Shown here in pieces: positions 1 to 6,451 of a stretch of DNA of 7,105 nucleotides. Position numbers and translations under genes: made by a program. This DNA comes from an uncultured Eubacterium sp. (GTDB lineage Bacteria > Bacillota > Clostridia > Peptostreptococcales > Anaerovoracaceae). How positions within the stretch are numbered: position 1 is the first letter of the stretch; every line of letters begins with the position of its first letter. Below the pieces are notes generated by a model. It was not told the DNA's origin. It saw only the letters and a program-made list of their open reading frames with translations, and ran no database searches. The DNA lies in the NCBI GenBank assembly GCA_946614405.1, contig CAMOGZ010000075.1, forward strand, positions 1 through 7,105. Reading direction: 5' to 3'.

Positions 1-94
1 GGTGGACTGTCGAGCAGCGACGGGTCCAAGCCGCCTGAATAAGGCGGCGCAGGACGGCGGATGCGGAGCATCCGTGTAACTCCCTTCATCCGCT
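1..94 (+). other. Unidentified structured tail entering from the left edge
   Basis: No gene can be named here. All three plus-strand frames stop early (stops at 34-36, 40-42 and 77-79), so this could be the last few codons of a plus-strand gene, and the correct frame cannot be decided. The stretch is also rich in hairpins: GTCG/CGAC (9-12 with 18-21), GTCC/GGAC enclosing GCCGCCT/AGGCGGC (24-55), and CGGATGC/GCATCCG (58-74). Together with the terminator that follows, this would equally fit the 3' part of a structured RNA. I do not recognise a known RNA family. Confidence 0.3.
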
Positions 95-131
95 CCAAGA
101 AAAATACCCCGTCAGGGGGATTTTTTCTTGG
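95..131. terminator. Bidirectional intrinsic terminator
   Basis: CCAAGAAAAA (95-104) pairs with TTTTTTCTTGG (121-131), and inside this CCCC (107-110) pairs with GGGG (115-118) around a GTCA loop. The flanks give an A tract on one side and a T tract on the other, so the structure works on both strands. It closes the minus-strand operon (stop codon at 165) and whatever enters on the plus strand from the left edge. Confidence 0.85.
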
Positions 132-164
132 AATTGACGAAGTTGGGAGTCGAACCCTGTACTT

Positions 165-2000
165 TTATCGCGACCCATTCGCCTGGCTCGGCTTCTTGTA
201 ATCGGTGTAACTGGTAATTCCCTCACCCATATTGGGATGGAAGTGGGAGTAGATGGTGTCGGCTCCGAAGGCCACCACCAGGATGATGCACAGCGGCACC
301 AGCCAGCCCTTTCGGAGGTGGCTGATCATGGCGTCCAGTACCGGGATCAGCAGATAGATGGCTATGGCTCCGCCCACGGCGAAGACGAAGAGCCCTTCCG
401 CACAGATGCGGCCGTCCAGATTCAGGAAGTAGCCGGTGTAATCCCACCAGCGCTGGCCTCTGGTGACTTCCATGTACCATGAGGTAGTGAATTCCAGCAC
501 GCCGCAGAGGAGCACGATGAGGGCGATCTCCATCGCGGGCTTGCTGCGCCATCTCGCCAAGAGTATCAGGATGAAGGTGATGCCGCTTCCATAGATCGGC
601 AGCCACGGACCCTGCATGATTCCGCGGTTGACGAATACGCCGTCGGTGATGAGGTGCAGGCTGACCTCCCAGGCCCATCCGATGACGGAGAAGACGAAGA
701 AGATCAGGATCACGGACCAGATGGTATAAGTGCGCAGGAAGTGGATGTTCCGGACGATCCGGTTTTGTTTATCCTGCCACCGCGGATTCAAACGCTGGGG
801 ATAGATGCGGCCCTTGATCACGGCACGATCCTCCCGGATCTGCTGACGGCGGTTGTCCACCTCGTCATAAGCGCGTTTCTCTTCCGTCGATCCGACCCAC
901 AGCCCGAAGTTCTTAGCGATGAATGCCCGGGTCTTCGGCAGTGTGACGCGGTGCTCGTCGATGTAAGCCTTCTGCTCTTCGATGTCGGAGTAGACCTCCC
1001 GGAGGTGCATTTCCTCATCCTTCTCGAAGAGATAAGTATCATTCAGCATATCTGCGCCGGAGATATTCTTCTCCTTCGCCAGCTTGCGAAGCTCGGTATA
1101 ATACTCACTGTAGGTGGCGACGCTGTAGGGTACGGTCCAGAAGATCTCACTGAGACCCAGGGTAAGGAATCCCAGAGTATGCCATCCGATGAAAGACAGA
1201 TCCAGAACGAAGCATTCCCATTTATGTCCGTCCATCATCCTGCGGGAGAGGGTGACGGCGTCTCGGGGCCGGATGTCCGGATTCTCTGCCACGATATACG
1301 GTACCATCTTATAGGAATAGAACTTGATGGGTCCGCCGATAATGGTCAGGGCCCACAGGAACTGAAAGATATTGGTCAGAAGCAGTGTCAGGGAAGCGCG
1401 GACCCACCGGCGTACCAGCTTGAAGTGGAGGAGATGCCCGATGGGAACGTTCTCATACATTCTGGCTTCCAGGAACATTCTTCGCAGGATCGCCTGGTAA
1501 AGATTCTGCACAAAGACGTAGATCATGATGCTGATCAGACCAACCAGCAGCACCAGAAGACCATTTCCGATACTCTTGGACTTGGTCAGAGAACTCAGCG
1601 TCGCACCCAGCTCCAGGTAGAACTTGCCGGAACTGAAGAAGTTTACGATAGGAGCAAGCTGTCCCCGGGTGTGACCCAGGACAGGATCCTCCTCCTTGCC
1701 CTGTTCATAGGCTTCCATCTGCTGGTCGGCCTTCTCTTCTCCGGCTTCCAGGTCGCCCTCTGCAATATCGTTCAGGACTTGTTCATGGACGGCTGTACTG
1801 CTGGCCTTCAGCGGTCTGTATCCCACGGACTGATGGGTCCCGTCGCCGGAGGTGATCTCGTAAGCGGATTCCGCCATCACCTTGGCGAATCCGAATTCCT
1901 CGCAGTAGAAGATGGATACGAGACACAGAAGCACCAGAAGTACGTAATGGGTCTTTACGACCTTGCGCCCTGATTTTTTCATTTCTTTTCTTGTTCTCAT
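165..2000 (-). CDS. DUF975-CmpB fusion: putative ABC transporter permease-like membrane protein
   Basis: A 611-residue integral membrane protein of unknown function. Residues 18-33 form a hydrophobic segment, followed by a long polar acidic stretch (about 45-125) and a membrane helix at about 147-167. Residues about 180-305 match DUF975: the YSYKMVPYI segment, SRRMMDGHKWE, a LSFIGW stretch and WTVPY. Residues about 330-420 are charged and probably coiled. Residues about 427-590 match the CmpB family (PF06541): GIMQGPWLPIYG (460-471), EFTTSWYME (503-511), WWDY and LDGRICAEG (528-536), with four or five helices. The ATG at 2000 is chosen because AGAGGG lies 5 nt upstream; the longer frame starting with TTG at 2033 would overlap the upstream stop and has no better ribosome site. 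It is the second gene of an operon, 19 nt after the metallophosphoesterase. The ABC permease label is a family name only: no ATPase subunit is present here and no transport activity can be inferred. Confidence 0.85.
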   Translation of the reverse strand: MRTRKEMKKSGRKVVKTHYVLLVLLCLVSIFYCEEFGFAKVMAESAYEITSGDGTHQSVGYRPLKASSTAVHEQVLNDIAEGDLEAGEEKADQQMEAYEQGKEEDPVLGHTRGQLAPIVNFFSSGKFYLELGATLSSLTKSKSIGNGLLVLLVGLISIMIYVFVQNLYQAILRRMFLEARMYENVPIGHLLHFKLVRRWVRASLTLLLTNIFQFLWALTIIGGPIKFYSYKMVPYIVAENPDIRPRDAVTLSRRMMDGHKWECFVLDLSFIGWHTLGFLTLGLSEIFWTVPYSVATYSEYYTELRKLAKEKNISGADMLNDTYLFEKDEEMHLREVYSDIEEQKAYIDEHRVTLPKTRAFIAKNFGLWVGSTEEKRAYDEVDNRRQQIREDRAVIKGRIYPQRLNPRWQDKQNRIVRNIHFLRTYTIWSVILIFFVFSVIGWAWEVSLHLITDGVFVNRGIMQGPWLPIYGSGITFILILLARWRSKPAMEIALIVLLCGVLEFTTSWYMEVTRGQRWWDYTGYFLNLDGRICAEGLFVFAVGGAIAIYLLIPVLDAMISHLRKGWLVPLCIILVVAFGADTIYSHFHPNMGEGITSYTDYKKPSQANGSR

Positions 2001-2019
2001 ACTTTCCCTCTTTTCTGAA

Positions 2020-3210
2020 TCACTGGATGTCAATTACTGCAATCTCGCTGATGGTACCGATCCTAAGGGGCGGTCCGTAGAATCCCACACCGGAGGTGAC
2101 CACCACGTCTGTATCGCCCCACTTCTTCAGGCCATAAGACTGATTCGCAGTGAGACGGGAATAAATATTTCCCGGGAACAGCTGCCCGTCATGGGTGTGC
2201 CCGCTGACGCTCATGTTCACGCCCAGGTCACTGAGCTGTTCCAGTTCCGAAGGCTCATGCTGCAGAAGCAGGTACATGCCTTCGCCCCTGGCTTTTGCCT
2301 CTTCCATCAACAAAGCCATATCGGCCCGCTTCTTCACACCATCGCCGGGGCGGCTCTCGTCCCGTCTTCCGATGAGGATGATGCCGGTATCACCCACCTT
2401 GGTGACCTCGTCGGTGAGAAGGGTCCAGCCGCAGTCCCTCAGGAAGGGCGCCATGCCCGGATTCCTTTCGGCGTTGCTTCCGTCATAGGTAAATCCTCCC
2501 AGAAGTGGCTCATCCACATCATGGTTGCCGTAGATCACATACGTGCCATACTTTGCCCGGATCTTCTTCATGATGGAGGAATAGGTATCGGGGTCCCCCA
2601 TGGCGGAGAAAGAACTGGTAACGATATCCCCTGCCACCAGCACCAGATCCGCATCCTGCTCGTTGATGCGGGCGATCATATCCTCGTAGATCTTCTGGTG
2701 GGAGTTGACGCCGATGTGCAGATCCCCGATCAGTACGATGCGGATCGGCTTCTGCAGATCCATCTCTTCTTTCGCGACCCGGTAGTTGGTGACCTTCACA
2801 TCCGTTGCGGTGCGCACGCCCCAGATGTTCAGCCCCACGGTCACAGCCAGAAGAAGGATCAGCATGATGCAGGCAGGTCCTCTGGCCCAGGGGCCTTTTC
2901 GGCGGGTGACCAGCTTTCGAATCAGTCGGAACAGTTCAACGAACAGCAGCATGCCGAAGAAGTACAGGACGAATCCCAGGATCACGTTCCCCCATCGCTG
3001 GAAGAAATGATCCAACGGCCCGTCCGGTATCAGAGCCCCAATCAGGGGAAATGCCAGTGCCAAGAGGACCAGAAGAAGGATCAGAAAACCAGATCGGCTG
3101 AGGCTTCCCTTCCTCCTGCCGGGCAGAGCGCCCCGCAGAGCAGGGAAGAGCAGCAGAATACAAAGCAACATGAATATGCCATAGATAGAAACTAAGATTG
3201 CCAGCTTCAT
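2020..3210 (-). CDS. Membrane-anchored calcineurin-like metallophosphoesterase (YkuE-like)
   Basis: A 396-residue protein with four predicted membrane helices (about 3-22, 42-62, 76-96, 112-131) and a C-terminal metallophosphoesterase domain from about residue 155. All five family motifs are visible: GDLH (D163, H165), GD (D195), GNHD (N229, H230), QHEP (H318) and GHTH (H338, H340). These residues bind a dinuclear metal centre, so the enzyme should be active as a phosphoesterase, phosphodiesterase or pyrophosphatase; the substrate cannot be read from sequence. With an N-in start the even number of helices would put the catalytic domain in the cytoplasm, but topology is uncertain. The ATG at 3210 is preferred over the GTG at 3237 because AAAGGA lies 6 nt before it and the predicted transcript start lies only a few nucleotides before the GTG. 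First gene of the operon with the DUF975-CmpB protein. Confidence 0.92.
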   Translation of the reverse strand: MKLAILVSIYGIFMLLCILLLFPALRGALPGRRKGSLSRSGFLILLLVLLALAFPLIGALIPDGPLDHFFQRWGNVILGFVLYFFGMLLFVELFRLIRKLVTRRKGPWARGPACIMLILLLAVTVGLNIWGVRTATDVKVTNYRVAKEEMDLQKPIRIVLIGDLHIGVNSHQKIYEDMIARINEQDADLVLVAGDIVTSSFSAMGDPDTYSSIMKKIRAKYGTYVIYGNHDVDEPLLGGFTYDGSNAERNPGMAPFLRDCGWTLLTDEVTKVGDTGIILIGRRDESRPGDGVKKRADMALLMEEAKARGEGMYLLLQHEPSELEQLSDLGVNMSVSGHTHDGQLFPGNIYSRLTANQSYGLKKWGDTDVVVTSGVGFYGPPLRIGTISEIAVIDIQ

Positions 3211-3251
3211 AGAGATTCCTTTCTTTTGAATATTCACACTATTGTGTCTCT

Positions 3252-3280
3252 ATTATACTGCTTGCGCAAAGACCGTTCAA
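3252..3280 (-). promoter_or_regulatory. Promoter of the metallophosphoesterase operon
   Basis: On the minus strand a perfect TATAAT -10 (plus positions 3252-3257) lies 17 nt downstream of a TTGAAC -35 (3275-3280). The expected transcript start is near 3245, giving a leader of about 35 nt before the ATG at 3210. Confidence 0.7.
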
Positions 3281-3291
3281 GATAATATAAT
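3262..3291 (+). promoter_or_regulatory. Putative sfsA promoter
   Basis: A perfect TATAAT lies at 3286-3291, with a weak -35 (TTGCGC, 3262-3267) 18 nt upstream. The predicted transcript start (about 3298) falls inside the AAGGAGG ribosome site, so the message would have a leader of only about 14 nt. It overlaps the divergent promoter on the other strand. The 8-bp palindrome TTGCGCAA (3262-3269) sits between the two -10 boxes. Confidence 0.45.
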
Positions 3292-3296
3292 GGCAG

Positions 3297-3303
3297 AAGG
3301 AGG
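3297..3303 (+). promoter_or_regulatory. Shine-Dalgarno sequence that sets the sfsA start at TTG
   Basis: AAGGAGG at 3297-3303 is 8 nt before the TTG at 3312. The alternative GTG at 3303 overlaps this site and cannot be served by it. Confidence 0.8.
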
Positions 3304-3311
3304 TGGAACTG

Positions 3312-3965
3312 TTGAAATATCCTAACATTACGCCGGCGGTCTTCCGGGACCGGCCGAACCGTTTCGTGGCTCACGTGGAAATAGACGGTGTCCTGGAGAC
3401 GGTCCATGTTAAGAATACCGGCCGCTGTCGTGAGCTTCTGATCCCGGGCTGCGAGGTCTGGCTCACCCGGTCCGACAATCCCAAGAGAAAGACGCAGTAC
3501 GATCTGGTGGCGGTCAGAAAGTCCACCGGGATCCTGTTCAACATAGACAGTCAGGCCCCCAACAAGGTGGTGAAGGAATGGCTGGAGACCCGGGACTATG
3601 ATCTGATTCGGCCGGAGTTTACCTATGGCGATTCCCGCATCGACTTCTGTATGGAGAAGGACGGGCAGAAGTACCTGATGGAAGTAAAGGGCTGCACCCT
3701 GGAGATCGATGGGGTCGGATATTTCCCGGATGCACCTACGGAGCGCGGGGTGAAGCACCTCCGGGAGCTGGCAAAGGCCGCCCGGGAGGGGTATCACAGT
3801 GCGGTGGCCTTTGTGATCCAGATGGACGGCGTTAGCGAAGTAAGACCCAACACGGAGACGCACCCGGAGTTCGGCACAGCGCTGGCGGAGGCGGAGGCAG
3901 CAGGCGTGGAGATCCTGCACCTGCGCTGCCACGTAGAGCCAGATGAATTGTATATTGTGAATTAA
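3312..3965 (+). CDS. sfsA: SfsA family protein (sugar fermentation stimulation protein homologue)
   Basis: A 217-residue SfsA homologue, a normal length for the family. Hallmarks are RPNRF (14-18), HVKNTGRC (32-39), a PD-(D/E)XK-like nuclease core (SRIDF at 108-112 with D111; EVKG at 124-127 with E124 and K126), and FPDAPTERG (138-146). Family knowledge: the N-terminal part is an OB-like fold and the C-terminal part a nuclease-like fold, with nucleic-acid binding reported for the E. coli protein; the link to sugar use is historical and the true role is unsettled. The TTG start is chosen because of the well-spaced AAGGAGG and because the resulting N-terminus (MKYPNI) resembles clostridial SfsA proteins as I know them. 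First gene of a pair with the M1 peptidase, which begins 22 nt downstream. Confidence 0.93.
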   Translation: MKYPNITPAVFRDRPNRFVAHVEIDGVLETVHVKNTGRCRELLIPGCEVWLTRSDNPKRKTQYDLVAVRKSTGILFNIDSQAPNKVVKEWLETRDYDLIRPEFTYGDSRIDFCMEKDGQKYLMEVKGCTLEIDGVGYFPDAPTERGVKHLRELAKAAREGYHSAVAFVIQMDGVSEVRPNTETHPEFGTALAEAEAAGVEILHLRCHVEPDELYIVN

Positions 3966-3987
3966 GATAAGAAAGAGGAGAGAGAAC

Positions 3988-5487
3988 ATGAAGAAAATGA
4001 TGAAACGAGCGGCCCTGACGGGGGCTCTGATCTGCCTTCTGTTGGCTTTGTTCACGGTGTGCGCCTATGCCGCGGAGCAGAAGGTGGACGCCATATCCTA
4101 CAAGATGGACCTGAAGCTGGATGCGAAGAAGAACACCCTGACGGAGAAGGTCACCATCCGGGTGAAGAATAACACGGGCAAGACGGTGAAGGAGCTTTGC
4201 CTGCGGGACATGACCCCGGCGGTGCTGAAGTATGACATGAAGAACTATGGCTATGATAATAAGAAGCTGAAGACCCGGGTGAGCTCCGTGACCCTGAAGG
4301 GCAGCAAGAAGAAGCTGAAGCTGCGCTATGCCAAGGGCAAGACCGTGATCTGGGTCAAACTGGGCAAGAAGGGAAAACTGAAACCCGGGGAGACCGGAGC
4401 CGTCGTGGTGAAGATGAAGACGGACATCCCCAAGCGTCAGGACCGGTTCGGCTGGCAGAAGACCAAGAATGGCCGGCACTATGCGCTGTCCTTCTGCTTC
4501 CCTTATCTGGCGGACAACCGGAACGGCAAGTGGCAGAAGGATCCATACTTTGACGATGGGGAAAGCCGCAGCTGGGACCTGGCCAACTATTACGTGACAT
4601 TCCGGGCGCCCAAGGGGTATATGGTCGCGGCAACGGGCACCGGCAAGACCAGCAAAGGCGTGACGAAGATCACGGCGAAGAAGGTCCGGGACTTTGCCAT
4701 CGTGGCCTGTGATTTCATGAAGAAGGACACCTTCCGGGTGAAGGGGGTCCGGGTGAACAACTATTACCTGAAGGGGAAATATCAGAAGACCTATCGGAAG
4801 TTCTCGAAGATGGTAGCAAAGGACAGCCTGCGGATCTTCACGGAACAGATCGGGAAATATCCATATAAAGAGCTGGACATCGTCCCCTGCAACTTCGGCA
4901 TGGGATACGGAGGGATGGAATATCCCGGCCTGGTGATGACCAACGCCGCATCCTTCCTCAGCGGAAGCTACTGCGACTGCTGGTCCCTCAGCGATGGTCT
5001 TTCCCATGAGATCGGGCACCAGTGGTTCTATGCCGTGGTGGGGAACCGGGAATACCGGGAAGGGTGGATCGACGAAGGATTCACCTCTTATCTGGAGAAG
5101 GATGTCTATGGCCTGACGGACTGCGAGGCCAACCGCTACCTGCGGAAGATCGATAAGATGGTCTCCTCCATCGAAGCGTGGCGGGCGGACCGGGACGATC
5201 TCATCGCCACCGCCCGGCAGGACTGGAAAGGGACCAAAATCAATACGGCGCCGGGCAAGTACTCCGGCGGGCAGGAGTACGGTCCCGCGGAATACGACGA
5301 GTCGTATATGTTCCTGCAGGAGGTCCGGCTGCAGCTTGGGGACAAGCGGTTTGCGGAATTCCTCCGGGACTACTACAAAGCCTTCCGTTTCAAGGTGGTC
5401 ACCACACGGGACGTGGTGAAGATGATCCGGTCCTATGACAACAGCAAAGAAATGAATGAGATCCTGAACTTCTACATCAGGATGTAA
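3988..5487 (+). CDS. Secreted M1-family (gluzincin) metallopeptidase
   Basis: A 499-residue zinc peptidase of the M1 aminopeptidase family. It begins with a signal peptide (KKMMKR, hydrophobic 8-25, likely cleavage after AYA at 26-28). Residues about 30-150 form a very lysine-rich beta domain. The exopeptidase loop appears as GGMEY (308-312), the equivalent of the family GAMEN motif. The zinc site is HEIGHQW (H340, E341, H344) with E363 in WIDEGF, the classic HEXXH-18-E spacing. Y440 in DESYMF is the likely transition-state tyrosine. Classical M1 enzymes are about 850 residues; this one lacks the long C-terminal helical domain, as short Firmicutes members do. No lipobox or wall anchor is seen, so it is probably released outside the cell. 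The start has GAGGAG 7 nt upstream. Tandem TAA stops end the frame. It is probably co-transcribed with sfsA, and no functional link between the two is evident. Confidence 0.92.
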   Translation: MKKMMKRAALTGALICLLLALFTVCAYAAEQKVDAISYKMDLKLDAKKNTLTEKVTIRVKNNTGKTVKELCLRDMTPAVLKYDMKNYGYDNKKLKTRVSSVTLKGSKKKLKLRYAKGKTVIWVKLGKKGKLKPGETGAVVVKMKTDIPKRQDRFGWQKTKNGRHYALSFCFPYLADNRNGKWQKDPYFDDGESRSWDLANYYVTFRAPKGYMVAATGTGKTSKGVTKITAKKVRDFAIVACDFMKKDTFRVKGVRVNNYYLKGKYQKTYRKFSKMVAKDSLRIFTEQIGKYPYKELDIVPCNFGMGYGGMEYPGLVMTNAASFLSGSYCDCWSLSDGLSHEIGHQWFYAVVGNREYREGWIDEGFTSYLEKDVYGLTDCEANRYLRKIDKMVSSIEAWRADRDDLIATARQDWKGTKINTAPGKYSGGQEYGPAEYDESYMFLQEVRLQLGDKRFAEFLRDYYKAFRFKVVTTRDVVKMIRSYDNSKEMNEILNFYIRM

Positions 5488-5492
5488 TAAAA

Positions 5493-5516
5493 CAGGGCAG
5501 CCTCATGGCTGCCCTG
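5493..5516 (-). terminator. Convergent terminator between the M1 peptidase and the DtxR-family gene
   Basis: A perfect 10-bp stem (CAGGGCAGCC, 5493-5502; GGCTGCCCTG, 5507-5516) with loop TCAT. Read on the minus strand it is followed by TTTTATT, so it is a good intrinsic terminator for the DtxR-family gene. On the plus strand the following bases are AAACG, so termination of the peptidase transcript there is weaker or depends on the stem alone. Confidence 0.8.
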
Positions 5517-5529
5517 AAACGTTCTGCAA

Positions 5530-5910
5530 TTACTCGGAGTCGTTCCTTACATAGCCTGTGCAGCGGCACAGCGCATCGAAGGACTCCTCACTGATGTCAT
5601 GCTCGATCTTGCAGGCGTCCTCTCTGGCCACCTCCGGATCGACACCGAGACTGATCAGGAAATCCGTGAGCATCTTATGACGCTCATAGATGGTGGATGC
5701 GATCTTCATCCCGGACTCGGTCAGGTTGATAAGACCGTCCGGATCCATGGTGATATAACCGCTCTCCCGCAGGTGCTTGGTCGCATAGGAAACACTGGGC
5801 TTGGTCACGCCGAGATGTCCTGCCACATCGATGGAACGGACATAACCGTGCTCTTCCTTCAGCATCAGCATAGCCTCCAGATAGTCTTCTGCGGATTTAT
5901 TGATCTGCAT
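5530..5910 (-). CDS. DtxR/MntR-family metal-dependent transcriptional repressor
   Basis: A 126-residue regulator with an N-terminal winged helix-turn-helix (about 5-65; recognition helix containing TKPSVS, 36-41) and a short dimerisation/metal domain. There is no C-terminal SH3-like domain, so the architecture is MntR-like. Candidate metal ligands by alignment from memory with B. subtilis MntR and DtxR are D9 and E12 (MntR-type), H78, C100 (where DtxR has Cys and MntR has Glu), E103 and H104. The set is therefore a mixture, and iron versus manganese cannot be decided. The ATG at 5910 is chosen because GAGGT lies 7 nt upstream; the in-frame ATG at 5928 has no good ribosome site. It is divergent from the second regulator, and its promoter region carries a CTAAC half-site (5972-5976), which suggests autoregulation. 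Confidence 0.9.
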   Translation of the reverse strand: MQINKSAEDYLEAMLMLKEEHGYVRSIDVAGHLGVTKPSVSYATKHLRESGYITMDPDGLINLTESGMKIASTIYERHKMLTDFLISLGVDPEVAREDACKIEHDISEESFDALCRCTGYVRNDSE

Positions 5911-5963
5911 ATAATTTACCTCGTACATTCTTAATAGCTGTGGACGAAATGTCCCTCTCACAA

Positions 5964-5997
5964 GTAATAGACTAACACAGAACGTTTAAAAATTCAA
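5964..5997 (-). promoter_or_regulatory. Possible promoter of the DtxR-family repressor gene
   Basis: On the minus strand TTGAAT (plus 5992-5997) is followed after 17 nt by TAGTCT (5969-5974), with TATTAC (5964-5969) as another possible -10. Both are weak matches. The half-site at 5972-5976 overlaps the -10 area, where a bound repressor would block initiation. Confidence 0.35.
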
Positions 5998-6095
5998 GAG
6001 CGCTTGACAAAATAGGTTAGATATATTAAACTAACTGTGGTTAGGAAAGTCTAACCTATTTTTTGACATGAAAGTTAGTTGCGTCTAACTGTTAG
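5972..6095. promoter_or_regulatory. Operator array of eight GTTAG/CTAAC half-sites
   Basis: GTTAG occurs at 6016, 6040, 6074 and 6091, and CTAAC at 5972, 6031, 6051 and 6085 (first base given). They pair as GTTAG-N10-CTAAC (6016-6035), GTTAG-N6-CTAAC (6040-6055) and GTTAG-N6-CTAAC (6074-6089). The outer flanks of the first two pairs also form a perfect 13-bp inverted repeat (AAAATAGGTTAGA, 6009-6021, with its complement at 6050-6062). TAGGTTAG and CTAACCTA are the half-sites of the DtxR/IdeR iron box (TTAGGTTAGSCTAACCTAA), but at wider spacing. The array covers the promoter of the plus-strand operon, and its last half-site overlaps the ribosome site of the 6107 gene. Confidence 0.75.
6004..6032 (+). 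promoter_or_regulatory. Promoter of the plus-strand metal operon
   Basis: A perfect TTGACA -35 (6004-6009) lies 17 nt before TAAACT (6027-6032, 4 of 6 to consensus). A GTTAG half-site lies in the spacer and a CTAAC half-site overlaps the -10, so occupancy would exclude RNA polymerase. The transcript would start near 6039. A second TTGACA at 6063-6068 lacks a usable -10 upstream of the start codon. Confidence 0.6.
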
Positions 6096-6106
6096 GAGAT
6101 GACAGC

Positions 6107-6451
6107 ATGAATTTGACAAGTTCCCATTATAAGTATTTGCTGGCGATATACCAGATTTCCAAGAAGCATCCGCAGGTGTCCTCGGCGGACGTCGCCCGGA
6201 AGCTGAATGTGTCCAAACCATCGGTGTCGACCATGTTGACCTCGCTGGTGAACAAGGGTCTGGTGGCGAAGGAACGATACGGTAAAGTCAATCTCACAGA
6301 AGAAGGGCGGCAGATCGCTGCGAAGCTGGACGGCAACTGCGAGATCCTGGTGGATGTACTGAACGGAACCACTTTGGATCTGACCGAGAAGGAATCCAGC
6401 ATGATCGCCGGGATCATTGTAACGGAGATGCCGGACCGTAATTTTGGTTAG
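6107..6451 (+). CDS. Short DtxR-like winged-helix regulator lacking metal ligands
   Basis: A 114-residue protein whose first 75 residues are a DtxR/MntR-type winged helix-turn-helix, collinear without gaps with the divergent repressor. The recognition helix shares SKPSVS versus TKPSVS (36-41), and both wings end in NLTE. The metal positions of the divergent protein are replaced: D9 by K9, E12 by L12 and H78 by C78, and the CxxEH motif is missing from the shortened C-terminus (ends RNFG). It probably binds DNA without sensing metal in the usual way, or senses something else. AGGAGA lies 7 nt before the ATG and overlaps the last operator half-site. It heads the operon with the DUF6110-like gene and the P-type ATPase. 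It could also be called an HTH protein of MarR-like type, but the collinearity with the neighbour favours the DtxR family. Confidence 0.82.
   Translation: MNLTSSHYKYLLAIYQISKKHPQVSSADVARKLNVSKPSVSTMLTSLVNKGLVAKERYGKVNLTEEGRQIAAKLDGNCEILVDVLNGTTLDLTEKESSMIAGIIVTEMPDRNFG

Noticed and set aside
145..157. GGGTTCGACTCCC on the minus strand, a sequence typical of a tRNA or tmRNA T-arm
   Set aside because: The stem has only three pairs (the next two positions mismatch), no acceptor or D-arm is present in the expected place, and the 5' part would fall inside the 165-2000 gene. It could be a tRNA-end remnant, but nothing else supports that.
654..1973. Long open frame on the plus strand opposite the DUF975-CmpB gene
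   Set aside because: Composition is that of an antisense shadow, there is no ribosome site or family resemblance, and the minus-strand frame has clear domains.
3211..3237. N-terminal extension of the metallophosphoesterase from a GTG at 3237
   Set aside because: The ATG at 3210 has its own ribosome site and begins the first membrane helix; the GTG would lie only a few bases after the predicted transcript start.
3303..3305. GTG as the sfsA start
   Set aside because: It overlaps the AAGGAGG site; the TTG at 3312 has proper spacing and gives the family-like N-terminus.
3832..5019. Long minus-strand frame opposite sfsA and the M1 peptidase
   Set aside because: It is a shadow of two well-supported plus-strand genes and shows no recognisable domain.
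5942..5954. GGAC-N5-GTCC hairpin in the leader of the DtxR-family repressor
   Set aside because: Only four base pairs, within chance expectation.
6063..6068. A second perfect TTGACA before the 6107 gene
   Set aside because: Any matching -10 would put the transcript start at or beyond the ribosome site, so it cannot easily serve this gene.
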